From Planctomycetaceae bacterium (lineage in GTDB: Bacteria; Planctomycetota; Planctomycetia; Pirellulales; Thermoguttaceae): a stretch of 52,069 nucleotides of DNA. The stretch spans positions 1-52,069 of the forward strand of contig JAAYAY010000230.1 of the NCBI GenBank assembly GCA_012719125.1, given 5' to 3'. The position numbers and the translations under genes are program-made. The notes beneath the pieces are model-generated. The model did not search any database, had not been told where the DNA came from, and was given only the letters and a program-made list of their open reading frames with translations. This document shows, one piece after another, positions 10,500-18,147 of this stretch. The first letter of the stretch is position 1. Each line of letters begins with the position of its first letter.

Positions 10500-11177
10500 A
10501 TGAGCCGTTCCCCTTTCGCTGCCGTCATCCTTCTTGCCGCTCTTTGCCTCGTCATGACTGCCTCTTCCACGAACCTTGCCGCCCAGGAACCCGGCGCCGG
10601 CAATCCCCACGTCACCAATGACCAGGACGCCGCCCGAAGCGACTTCATTGAGAGTTTCAAACGGATTGGCCTGAACTCGGCACCGGGTGACGCGGCCATG
10701 CTGCGTATTCTTGTGGAATGCTCCAAGGCCAAACGGGGCCTCGAAGTCGGCACGGCCACCGGCTACGGCGCCATCGTCATGGGGCTAGGGTTCGAACGAA
10801 CCGGCGGCAAGCTAATCACCGTCGACATCGACGCCAAGATGGTGAAGGCTGCCACCGAGAACCTCAAGAGAGTCGGCCTCGAAGACGTCGTGACCGTGGT
10901 GGAAGGCGACGCCCTCAAGGTCCTTCCCGAGTTGGAAGGCCCGTTCGACTTCGTCTACATCGACGCCGTCAAGAGCGACTACCTCAAGTACCTCAAGGCC
11001 CTCGAACCCAAGCTCGCCCCCGGTGCCATGATCGTCGCCGACAACGTCATCCGCTCCGCTCGCTCGATGCCCGACTTCTTCGAGTACGTCAACGAGTCGC
11101 CCAACTACCTCTCGACCACCATCCGATCCGACGAATCGAAACGTGACGGGATGATGGTGATTTACAGGGTGAAGTAG
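10500..11177 (+). CDS. Exported SAM-dependent O-methyltransferase-like protein
   Basis: A 225-residue protein with a signal peptide (MSRSPFAAVILLAALCLVMT, cleaved near NLAAQ) followed by a class I methyltransferase fold. The SAM-binding loop is LEVGTATGYGAIVMG (near 80), the acidic strand-2 end is ITVDIDAKM, and FDFVYIDAVKSDYLKYL plus IVADNVIRSA match catechol O-methyltransferase family 3. GAGGAG lies six bases before the ATG at 10500. A methyltransferase placed after a secretion signal is odd, since SAM is cytoplasmic. The first hydrophobic stretch could instead be a membrane anchor. The substrate is unknown. Confidence 0.8.
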   Translation: MSRSPFAAVILLAALCLVMTASSTNLAAQEPGAGNPHVTNDQDAARSDFIESFKRIGLNSAPGDAAMLRILVECSKAKRGLEVGTATGYGAIVMGLGFERTGGKLITVDIDAKMVKAATENLKRVGLEDVVTVVEGDALKVLPELEGPFDFVYIDAVKSDYLKYLKALEPKLAPGAMIVADNVIRSARSMPDFFEYVNESPNYLSTTIRSDESKRDGMMVIYRVK

Positions 11178-11288
11178 CAGTCTACTGAGGACGTAGTCCG
11201 CCGGAGCAGGCTCGCTGGTTGGGTTGCCGGAGCCGAGCGAGTCATGAAATCCGTCCGGCGGCACCACAGAGGCCGGATGATCGCTCGC

Positions 11289-11317
11289 TTGACACATGGG
11301 TAGCAAAATGCTACCAT
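11289..11317 (+). promoter_or_regulatory. Promoter with overlapping operator of the ParD-like/zeta module
   Basis: TTGACA at 11289-11294 and TACCAT at 11312-11317 are 17 bases apart. Between and partly over the -10 lies a perfect inverted repeat, GGTAGCA-AAA-TGCTACC (11299-11315). An operator in this place fits autorepression by the antitoxin. The ATG at 11324 is only seven bases past the -10, so the transcript would be nearly leaderless. Confidence 0.7.
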
Positions 11318-11323
11318 TGGATC

Positions 11324-11710
11324 ATGAGCCAGCCCGTTAAACTATCCGATGAACTTGTTCTGGACGCCCGACTGACGGGCGAAATCGCGGAGCGGTCAAT
11401 CGCGGGTCAGATCGAGTTCTGGGCCGGATTGGGTCGCGCCATTGAGCCTGTTCTTCGCGGCGACCAAGCGCTCGCTTTGCGCCGTTCGGGTGGCGCCCGA
11501 CCGCTCTCAGAATGCCTGGAATCGGTTGATACCGAGGAGGGGCGGCGTCGAGTGTTGGAATACCTTGGAACCCGACCGTTTCCCCATTACGAGCCCGCGC
11601 CGGATCGTCCCGGGTTGTTGGTTCAAATCGAAGCAGACGGCCGACGCACAGTCGGACGGTTTGTCAGTCGCCGGTTCGAAGCGGTCGAGTCGCACGAGGC
11701 GGTTGAATGA
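11324..11710 (+). CDS. ParD-like antitoxin
   Basis: A 128-residue protein starting MSQPVKLSDELVLDARLTGE, followed by IAERSIAGQIEFWAGLGRAI. This is the ribbon-helix-helix segment of ParD-like antitoxins, which bind their own operator as dimers and neutralise the toxin with the C-terminal part. The middle and C-terminal parts (RPLSECLESV, YEPAPDRPGLLVQIEADGRR) are less familiar. The stop overlaps the next gene's start by four bases (ATGA at 11707-11710), a standard toxin-antitoxin arrangement. The start is supported by the promoter and operator just upstream. Confidence 0.8.
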   Translation: MSQPVKLSDELVLDARLTGEIAERSIAGQIEFWAGLGRAIEPVLRGDQALALRRSGGARPLSECLESVDTEEGRRRVLEYLGTRPFPHYEPAPDRPGLLVQIEADGRRTVGRFVSRRFEAVESHEAVE

Positions 11711-12291
11711 CGGACCTCGGGCATCTTGACCGAGAGCCGTTGATTGTGGCGATAGCCGGCCCCAACGGCGCCGGCAAGACGACTTTCTACGACTCTCAAC
11801 TCGGCCTGGCGGCCTACCGATTCTTGAACGCAGACGCTTTAGCTCGGGAGTTCGATGTCGAGCCTTACCTTGCGGCTCGATTGGCGAATGAACTGCGGCA
11901 TGAGTTGGTGAGGCGACGAGAGAGTTTCGTTTTCGAGACCGTGTTTTCTGATCCCGTCGGCGACAAGCTTCAGTTTCTCAAACATGCGGTCGCCGCCGGT
12001 TACACAGTTGTGTTCTGCTTCATTGGCCTTGCCGACGTGCGCGCGTCGTCCGATCGTGTCGCGATGCGAATCTGTCAAGGCGGCCACGATGTGCCCGAGG
12101 AGAAGCTGGCAACCCGTTTTCCTCGTATCTTGACAAACCTTGGTAAGGCCGTCCGAGAACTCCCGCATGTGCTGATCTTCGATAACACGGACTTGAAGAG
12201 GCCGTTTCAACAGGTTGCGGTTTTCGAGCAAGGACGCCCTGTATTCCTGAAAGAGCCGCCGCCTGCTTGGCTGCAAACCGCGCTTGATTAG
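11707..12291 (+). CDS. Zeta-toxin family kinase
   Basis: A 194-residue P-loop kinase of the zeta toxin family. The Walker A motif is AGPNGAGKTTFYD near residue 18, followed by RFLNADALAREFDVEPYLAA and ESFVFETVFSDP, which match the substrate-binding segments of zeta toxins. Family members phosphorylate UDP-N-acetylglucosamine and poison cell-wall synthesis. The gene is complete, is translationally coupled to the ParD-like antitoxin, and overlaps the truncated sfsA by four bases tail to tail. Confidence 0.85.
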   Translation: MTDLGHLDREPLIVAIAGPNGAGKTTFYDSQLGLAAYRFLNADALAREFDVEPYLAARLANELRHELVRRRESFVFETVFSDPVGDKLQFLKHAVAAGYTVVFCFIGLADVRASSDRVAMRICQGGHDVPEEKLATRFPRILTNLGKAVRELPHVLIFDNTDLKRPFQQVAVFEQGRPVFLKEPPPAWLQTALD

Positions 12292-12920
12292 TCCGGCATG
12301 AAGTAGTCGACGTTCTGCGTCTGCACAAGCAGCAGCACGCACGGCCTGGTCCCCGAGGCCCCCAACTCGGCAAGCTCCACGAGGTGGCGGCGACCGCGGT
12401 CGGTCACGGCGTCCGGGAACATGGCCACCCGATTCCCGAACAGCGTGCACGATTTCACTTCCAGAAAGAACTCGCGCCGACCCTGACGCATCCGGAAGTC
12501 GAACCGGCTCCGGCCGTGCTTCACCGCGCTGCCCACGAGTTCCGCCCTTTCCAGCCCGGGGATCCGGCGGTTCTCCAGGAGCCAGCGGGCGGCCCGATTC
12601 GTCCAGTGGGTGTGGAGAAAGACCGGCTCGCCGTCCCTTTCGACCGCCACAGCCGTATACTCCGTGGCCGGCGGTTGGCTCTCCCCCAGCGCCTTGGGCT
12701 TGTTCCGGGTGAGGTAGAGCGTCGCACCGGGAAACAGCAACTCCCACAGCCGCCCCGGATTCGGCAGAAACGCCTTGATCCGTCCCAGCGATTTGTGGCG
12801 GCAGAGCACGACGAACCGGTTCGGACGTTCCAGGAACCCGGCTTTGACGATCTCGGCGACAGGAGTGTACAGATTCTGTTGCATGTCGAGACTCGGGCTT
12901 CCAGGTCCGTTGAGGCTCAT
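12288..12920 (-). pseudogene. sfsA: DNA/RNA nuclease SfsA, C-terminally truncated
   Basis: An SfsA-family protein (sugar fermentation stimulation; nucleic-acid nuclease). Recognised segments are FLPNPGRLWELLFPGA, EYTAVAVERDGEPVFLHTHW, and EFFLEVKSCTLFGNRVAMFPDAVTDRGRRHLVEL. The nuclease-type E-V-K is present. The protein ends at CVLLLVQTQNVDYFMPD, where the family normally continues for some 40-60 residues more. The break falls exactly at the end of the zeta gene, so the toxin module appears to have replaced the sfsA 3' end. The ATG at 12920 with AGG five bases upstream is chosen; 12884 is an alternative. Whether the product is active is unclear. Confidence 0.7.
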
Positions 12921-13093
12921 TTTGACCTGCCGAAACAGCGGCTTGACCGATCGCCCTATTGTTGCGATGATCGTGAGTAGAGGCAAACTCCGCTCCAAGG
13001 GGATGCACCGCGAGGATGTAGCAACTGAGGGACGTGTCCCGCGGATGACGGACCTGCATCCGGTTCAACAGGATCGCCCTCGGAGGTGGTGCC

Positions 13094-14407
13094 ATGGGGC
13101 ACGTCGTGAACTCCGACCGCGAGTACCGCTTGCTGCAGCAGCGACTCGACCGCACGATCACCGGTGCTCCGGCGAGCCCGGTTCTCGATCGGATCGTGCG
13201 GATGCTCTATCGTCCCGACGACGTGGATCTTGCCGTCCAGGTCCCGTTCAGGATCACACCGCTCCCGAGATTGGCGAAGAAGACCGGAATTGCCGAGGAC
13301 GAGTTGTGCAACCGGTTGATCGAGATGGCCGGTCGCGGATTGATGCTCGACTTCGAATACCAGGGCGAACACTACTTCGCGCTGCCGCCGTTGGTCCTGG
13401 GTTTCTTTGAATTCACCTTCATGCGCGCTCGAGACGGACTCCCGATGGCCGAGTTGGCGGCCCTGTTCGAAGAGTACATGCGTGGCGACGACAGACTGGC
13501 AAAGAGCGTCCACCAGCATGAGACCCAGATCGGCCGAACCCTGGTTCAGGAAGAGTCGTTGCCGGAGGAAGACGTGGCGGAAGTCCTCGACTGGGAACGG
13601 GCGTCGGAGATTGTCGACTCGGCCGACACGGTGGCCGTATCGCGCTGTGCCTGCCGGCACAAGGCCGAGCACCTGGGGCACGCCTGCGACGCCCCCCAGG
13701 AAGTCTGCCTGGCTTTCGGCTATGCAGCGCGTACGCTGATTCGCAGCGGCACGGCACGGGAAATCGATCGGTGGCAGGGACGGGAGATTCTGCAGGAATG
13801 CAAACAGTACGGTCTGGTCCAGATCGCCGACAACATACGTCGCCGGGTGACCTACATGTGCAACTGCTGCCGCTGCTGCTGTGCAATGCTCGACGGCATC
13901 CGACGCTTTGAGATCCGCACGGCCGTGGCCACCAGCAATTGGTACGCGGAAATCGATCCCGCCGGCTGTCGCGGCTGCGGTGCCTGCGAGTCTGCCTGCC
14001 CCCTTGGAGCGATTCATGTCAGGTCCGCGGAGCCGCCTTCACCAGGCGAAAACGGCCGGTATGCCGTCGTCGATCCGGAACTCTGCCTCGGTTGCGGCGT
14101 GTGTCACCAGGCCTGCAAATGGGGCGCTCTTCGGGTGCGACGCCGTGCGCAAGAGGTGATTCCGCCCGAAACCCTGTTCGACCGCTATGTGGCGATGGCC
14201 ATTGAACGGGGAAAACTGGCCGATCTGATTTTCGACGACTACCAACGTCTCGATCATCGTGCCCTTCGACGGATCCTGGGCGTCTTGGAGCACACCCCCG
14301 TCTGGAAGGCGGCCCTGGCGATCCGGCCGCTCAAGTCGACTTTAATGAATGCGGTGGTCTGGAGCGCCAAACGGTTGACTCGACCGTTCAGCGATGTGAT
14401 GACATGA
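13094..14407 (+). CDS. 4Fe-4S ferredoxin-domain protein with a cysteine-dense centre
   Basis: A 437-residue iron-sulfur protein. The N-terminal 150 residues look like a winged-helix-type region (ITPLPRLAKKTGIAEDELCN). The middle has CRCACRHKAEHLGHACD-type cysteines, then the very dense run CNCCRCCCAMLDG near residue 258. Two classic ferredoxin clusters follow: CRGCGACESACPLGAIH near 295 and CLGCGVCHQACKWGAL near 335. It probably carries two 4Fe-4S clusters plus a further metal site and acts in electron transfer. Proteins of this type occur widely in anaerobes. The partner enzyme is not indicated by the neighbours. Confidence 0.75.
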   Translation: MGHVVNSDREYRLLQQRLDRTITGAPASPVLDRIVRMLYRPDDVDLAVQVPFRITPLPRLAKKTGIAEDELCNRLIEMAGRGLMLDFEYQGEHYFALPPLVLGFFEFTFMRARDGLPMAELAALFEEYMRGDDRLAKSVHQHETQIGRTLVQEESLPEEDVAEVLDWERASEIVDSADTVAVSRCACRHKAEHLGHACDAPQEVCLAFGYAARTLIRSGTAREIDRWQGREILQECKQYGLVQIADNIRRRVTYMCNCCRCCCAMLDGIRRFEIRTAVATSNWYAEIDPAGCRGCGACESACPLGAIHVRSAEPPSPGENGRYAVVDPELCLGCGVCHQACKWGALRVRRRAQEVIPPETLFDRYVAMAIERGKLADLIFDDYQRLDHRALRRILGVLEHTPVWKAALAIRPLKSTLMNAVVWSAKRLTRPFSDVMT

Positions 14408-14408
14408 G

Positions 14409-15146
14409 CTACTGCATCTGCCGGATACGGATTTCGATGCCCGGAACGTCCTTTAGCAAAGCCATAAGTTTCGACGTGTCGGTGTTCCCGAAGTGATACG
14501 GATAGAGGATCTCCGGTTGGATCATCTTGGCAGCCTCCGCCACCATTTCCGGCGTCATCGTGTACGGCAAGTTCATGGGAAGGAAGGCGACGTCGATGTC
14601 CTTCAGGTTCGACATTTCCGGAATGTTCTCCGTGTCGCCAGCTACGTAGACTCGTTTGTTGCCAAGGGTGATTACATAGCCATTTCCGGCCCCTTTGGGA
14701 TGATATGGGTTGCCGGGGCTACGTTCGTGCAGAACGTTGTAGGCAGGCACGGCCTCGATCTTCAGCCCCTGGACCTCGCGCACGTCGCCGTTCTTCATCA
14801 GCTCGCCCTTACCGAGTTTCTCCCGGCACGCCTGCGTGAGCACGAAATCCGTCTTCTCCGTGGCGATCTTGCCGATGGCGGCCGGATCCAGATGATCGCC
14901 GTGCTCGTGGGTCACGAGGATCAGGTCGGCCTTGGGCAGCTTCGCATAGTCGGCGTACTGTCCCACGGGATCGATGTGGATCACTTTGCCGTCGAACCGG
15001 AACATCAATGTTCCGTGGCCGATGAACGTGATTTCCAAATCGCCTTTGGAGGTGGGCAAGACGTCCTTTTCGAACTCTGTCTTGGGTGCCGCGCTCGCGC
15101 ACCCGGCGATCAGCAGAATCGCCGCAAACACAGTCAACGTTCTCAT
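14409..15146 (-). CDS. Metallo-beta-lactamase-fold lipoprotein (UlaG-like hydrolase)
   Basis: A 245-residue exported metal-dependent hydrolase. The signal sequence MRTLTVFAAILLIAGC ends in a lipobox with Cys16. The metal site is visible as THEHGDHLDPAA (HxHxDH) near residue 85, with VYVAGDTENIPEM and YPYHFGNTDTS giving further ligands. The closest group is the UlaG/RomA-like branch, whose members open lactones or phosphoesters. The substrate is unknown. The ATG at 15146 has GAGGAGG eight bases upstream, so the 63 residues that precede it in frame are left out. The gene converges with the 4Fe-4S gene, only one base apart. Confidence 0.85.
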   Translation of the reverse strand: MRTLTVFAAILLIAGCASAAPKTEFEKDVLPTSKGDLEITFIGHGTLMFRFDGKVIHIDPVGQYADYAKLPKADLILVTHEHGDHLDPAAIGKIATEKTDFVLTQACREKLGKGELMKNGDVREVQGLKIEAVPAYNVLHERSPGNPYHPKGAGNGYVITLGNKRVYVAGDTENIPEMSNLKDIDVAFLPMNLPYTMTPEMVAEAAKMIQPEILYPYHFGNTDTSKLMALLKDVPGIEIRIRQMQ

Positions 15147-15399
15147 CGCAGATCCTCCTCGCATCAATGGCACACGGTCGCCGCCGGGTCTCCGCCGGAG
15201 ATCCTTTTGCGATTCATTGTACACTTCGCCGGCCCTGCTTGCAGCAACCACGGTCAGGCAATAGGATGCAGCGGCGCGAACCGGTCCGGATGCGACCGTG
15301 TCTGTGCCGGATGGGGCTTCTGACGCTACTGCCAATCGGTGGACGGCCCCAATCGACGATCCTTGTCTCCTTTCAATTTCTAGCTTCCAGTCTGATTCT

Positions 15400-16434
15400 A
15401 TGCTTTACCTCGACGGCTCCCGCGGCGAAGGGGGCGGCCAGATCCTTCGTACGTCCCTCGCCCTGGCCATGGTCACCGGCAAGCCCTTTCAGATTCGGCA
15501 GATCCGCGCCGGACGTCCGAAGCCGGGACTCATGCGCCAGCACCTCACGGCCGTCATGGCCGCGGCGGAGATTTGCGGTGCAGAGATCGATGGAGCCGAA
15601 CTCAAGTCGAAGAAGCTCGAATTCACACCTGGAGAGGTCCGTCCGGGGGAGTATCGATTCGACATCGGAACGGCCGGCAGCGTCACGCTCGTCTTGCAGA
15701 CCGTTCTACCACCCCTGATGTTGGCGGGCGGACCGTCGAAGTTGAACCTTTGTGGAGGCACACACAACATCCACGCCCCGCCGTTCGATTTCCTTGCCAA
15801 GGCCTTCCTCCCCTTGCTGCAACGGATGGGACCGCGAGTGGAAGTGACCTTGGTTCGCCCCGGCTTCTACCCGGCCGGCGGCGGCCGGATGGTCGTCGAC
15901 ATTCAGCCCGTTCAAACGCTCAAGCCGCTCGAACTGGTTGACGGTGGACGAGTTGTGCGCCGGCATGCAACCGCCATGGTCTCGCACTTGCCGCGGCACA
16001 TCGCCGAACGGGAGTTGGCGACTCTCCGTCGCAAGTTGTCGATCTCCGAACGGGAGACAACCATCGACGAGACCCAGGCCGTCGGCCCGGGCAACGTGGT
16101 CGTGATCGAGATTCAGCGAGAGCACATTACGGAGGTCTTCACCGGTTTCGGCCAGCGCGGTGTGCCTGCCGAGAAGGTTGCGGCCGGTGCGGCCCGCGAG
16201 GCAAACCGCTATCTGGATGCCGGCGTGCCTGTCGGCGAGCATCTGGCCGATCAGTTGCTGCTGCCCTTGGCCCTGGCCGGTGGAGGTTGCTACCGCACCA
16301 CGGAACCGACGGCACATACGAGGACGAACGCAGACACGATCCGCGAATTCCTCGATGTGCGGGTGGAAATCGAGAAGGTGTGCGATGATGTGTTTGAAAT
16401 CCGCGTAGGAAATGCGGACGGTTGGGAGGCGTGA
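15400..16434 (+). CDS. rtcA: RNA 3'-terminal phosphate cyclase
   Basis: RtcA converts RNA 3'-phosphate ends to 2',3'-cyclic phosphates with ATP, through a covalent histidine-AMP intermediate. The 344-residue length fits the family. The N-terminal signature DGSRGEGGGQILRTSLALA is at 4-23, HLTAVMAAAEI follows, and RPGFYPAGGGRMVVDI is near 150. The C-terminal ADQLLLPLALAGGGCYRTTE precedes TAHTRTN, where the histidine near 305 matches the adenylylated residue of E. coli RtcA. The ATG at 15400 was chosen because the conserved region starts at once. No rtcB or RtcR regulator is beside it. Confidence 0.95.
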   Translation: MLYLDGSRGEGGGQILRTSLALAMVTGKPFQIRQIRAGRPKPGLMRQHLTAVMAAAEICGAEIDGAELKSKKLEFTPGEVRPGEYRFDIGTAGSVTLVLQTVLPPLMLAGGPSKLNLCGGTHNIHAPPFDFLAKAFLPLLQRMGPRVEVTLVRPGFYPAGGGRMVVDIQPVQTLKPLELVDGGRVVRRHATAMVSHLPRHIAERELATLRRKLSISERETTIDETQAVGPGNVVVIEIQREHITEVFTGFGQRGVPAEKVAAGAAREANRYLDAGVPVGEHLADQLLLPLALAGGGCYRTTEPTAHTRTNADTIREFLDVRVEIEKVCDDVFEIRVGNADGWEA

Positions 16435-16451
16435 AATCGGGGAGATCGCCA

Positions 16452-16922
16452 ATGCGCATCAGGCAAGCCGGGATCGACGATGCGGGCGCGATCAGCCGCC
16501 TGGTCTTGCCCTTGGGTGAGAAATTCATTGCCGACGAATTCTCGCCGGACGGCGCCCGGACCCTGCTCGGCTCATTCACGCAAGTGAGTATCGAAGGGTA
16601 CCTCCAGGCAGGATATCGATACCACGTGGCCGAGGAGGCAGACCGGATAATTGGCGTCATTGCCGTCAGAGACAACTCTCACATCTACCATCTCTTTGTC
16701 GACGAAAGCTATCATCGGCAGGGAGTCGGCCGCCACCTCTGGAAGGTGGCGAGGGACGAATCCCTTGCGGCAGGGAACCCGGGCCGGTTCACCGTCAACT
16801 CATCGCAGTTTGCCGTGGACTTTTATTGCCGACTGGGATTCAGCCAGGCGGGACCGCCCGAGTGCCGAGACGGGGTGATTTCAGTTCCCATGGAGTGTGA
16901 CGTCACGACACCCGGTGGGTGA
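16452..16922 (+). CDS. GNAT-family N-acetyltransferase
   Basis: A 156-residue acetyl-CoA dependent acetyltransferase. The acetyl-CoA pyrophosphate loop is RQGVGRHLW near residue 90, preceded by the usual strand IYHLFVDESYH. NSSQFAVDFYCRLGF is the C-terminal GNAT motif. GGGGAGA lies upstream of the ATG at 16452. It follows rtcA by 17 bases and may be co-transcribed. The substrate cannot be told from the sequence. Confidence 0.88.
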   Translation: MRIRQAGIDDAGAISRLVLPLGEKFIADEFSPDGARTLLGSFTQVSIEGYLQAGYRYHVAEEADRIIGVIAVRDNSHIYHLFVDESYHRQGVGRHLWKVARDESLAAGNPGRFTVNSSQFAVDFYCRLGFSQAGPPECRDGVISVPMECDVTTPGG

Positions 16923-16955
16923 TCGCCGAACGGGGCGCGGCAGGATCGAGCAGCG

Positions 16956-17471
16956 TCAATCGCTCGAGGACGATTTTCCCAGCCCCATCACACGGAGCAA
17001 CCATCTTTCCGGCGGGCGTTTGACCCGCGTGAACCACTGTTCCTCTTCAGGATGGACAGCGCGCACCAGCACAGTCGTCAGGCCCGCCAGATTGCCTGCC
17101 ACGATGTCGGCGAGCAATTGGTCGCCTACCATGGCTGTTCGTTCGCGATGAAACCCGTGCTCGCGCATCGCCTTCTTCAATCCCCATGGAAAGGGCTTGC
17201 AGGCCTTGGCGACAAACGGAAGGTCGACACTGGCCGCGAATTGCTCGATCCTCCGGCCCCGGCCGTTGGAGACGAGGCAGAGCCCAATCCCGGCTTGCCG
17301 CAGCGCACCGAGCCACTCGCCGACCTCTTGGGAAACGCCGGTGTCTCGATAGCGTTTGAGCGTGCAGTCGACGTCGAGGAGCAGAGCGTCGAGGTTCAAT
17401 TCGCGCAGACGATCGAGCGTCAGGTCGGTGACCGTCTCAACGCAGTGATAAGGGCGGAAGATACGGGGCAT
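16956..17471 (-). CDS. YqeG-family HAD IIIA phosphatase
   Basis: A 171-residue HAD-superfamily phosphatase of the YqeG group. Motif I is LDVDCTLKRY near residue 33 (DxDxT retained), motif II is CLVSNGRG near 66, the lysine of motif III is in KACKPFPWGLKKAM, and motif IV is MVGDQLLADIVAGN. YqeG in Bacillus is linked to ribosome biogenesis genes and, in the related GEP4, to phosphatidylglycerophosphate dephosphorylation. The function here is not settled by context. It starts 29 bases after the DUF3226 stop on the same strand. Confidence 0.88.
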   Translation of the reverse strand: MPRIFRPYHCVETVTDLTLDRLRELNLDALLLDVDCTLKRYRDTGVSQEVGEWLGALRQAGIGLCLVSNGRGRRIEQFAASVDLPFVAKACKPFPWGLKKAMREHGFHRERTAMVGDQLLADIVAGNLAGLTTVLVRAVHPEEEQWFTRVKRPPERWLLRVMGLGKSSSSD

Positions 17472-17499
17472 GAGGCAGTTGAAGGTGCAGGGCCTGAGT

Positions 17500-18147
17500 C
17501 TATGCTAGGCCGTATAGTCGGCGAAACCATTGAACGAAGGCAACGGCAGCCGGGCTATCGTGGCCGAAGAACTGAGCTCGAATCGCAGAACCGTAGGGTA
17601 ATCCCGGGGTCTCCTGCCATGCCAGCCACGTGTGGACTTCCGCCTTGGGACGGTCGACTTCGCGAAAGGTCGCGCCGATGCCGATGGCTTGTTTCGTCGA
17701 TTTGAGGGCGTGGTGAAAGACTTTGTCATCAGTGTCCACCAGAGACTTCAGGAAAGTCTCCAGCTTGCCATCGTGCTGATTGTCGGGCATGAGTCATACG
17801 CCGACGGTCGACTTGTACTTCGCCGATTCCGCGACGAATCCAACGGGTAGTGGCGTTCCTGGAACGACGACGTCAACTCGCTGGAGGCGGACACGAACGG
17901 CATTCCAACGGTTTTCGATTGGCGAGTCTGCGTCGAGAACGAATCCGATGGCTCGCCCGGTACTCGTCTTCACGGCCGTTTCCATGCCGACCAGGACCTT
18001 TTCACAACTCCCGATTTCCCTAAGCTCCGGCAGTTCAGAACGTCTGTTTTCGTAGTCGACGCCGTGTCGCATCAAGAGATTGACAATTGCGTATAAGTCA
18101 TCCTTCCCCTCCACATGCAGGGCCGACCGCTCCATGGAGGTAGCCAT
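17500..18147 (-). pseudogene. DUF3226 (TOPRIM-like) gene with in-frame TGA
   Basis: The frame encodes MATSMERSALHVEGKDDLYA, then NLLMRHGVDYE..., with the N-terminal hVEGKDD motif of DUF3226/TOPRIM-like proteins (acidic metal-binding site) and FVLDADSPIENRWNAVRVRL. After 117 codons a TGA (17794-17796) interrupts the frame, which then continues without shift as LMPDNQHDGKLETFLKSLV through VHTWLAWQETPG to a final stop at 17500. Relatives have a tryptophan (VW-MPDN) at the TGA, so TGG to TGA is the simplest reading. Its ATG overlaps the stop of the AAA ATPase gene (TAATG), so the two were one operon. Confidence 0.75.

Noticed and set aside
17500-18147. Reading TGA as tryptophan in the DUF3226 gene
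   Set aside because: Other genes here end normally on TGA (galU, smc, the acetyltransferase), so the code is standard; a nonsense change or sequencing error is more likely.
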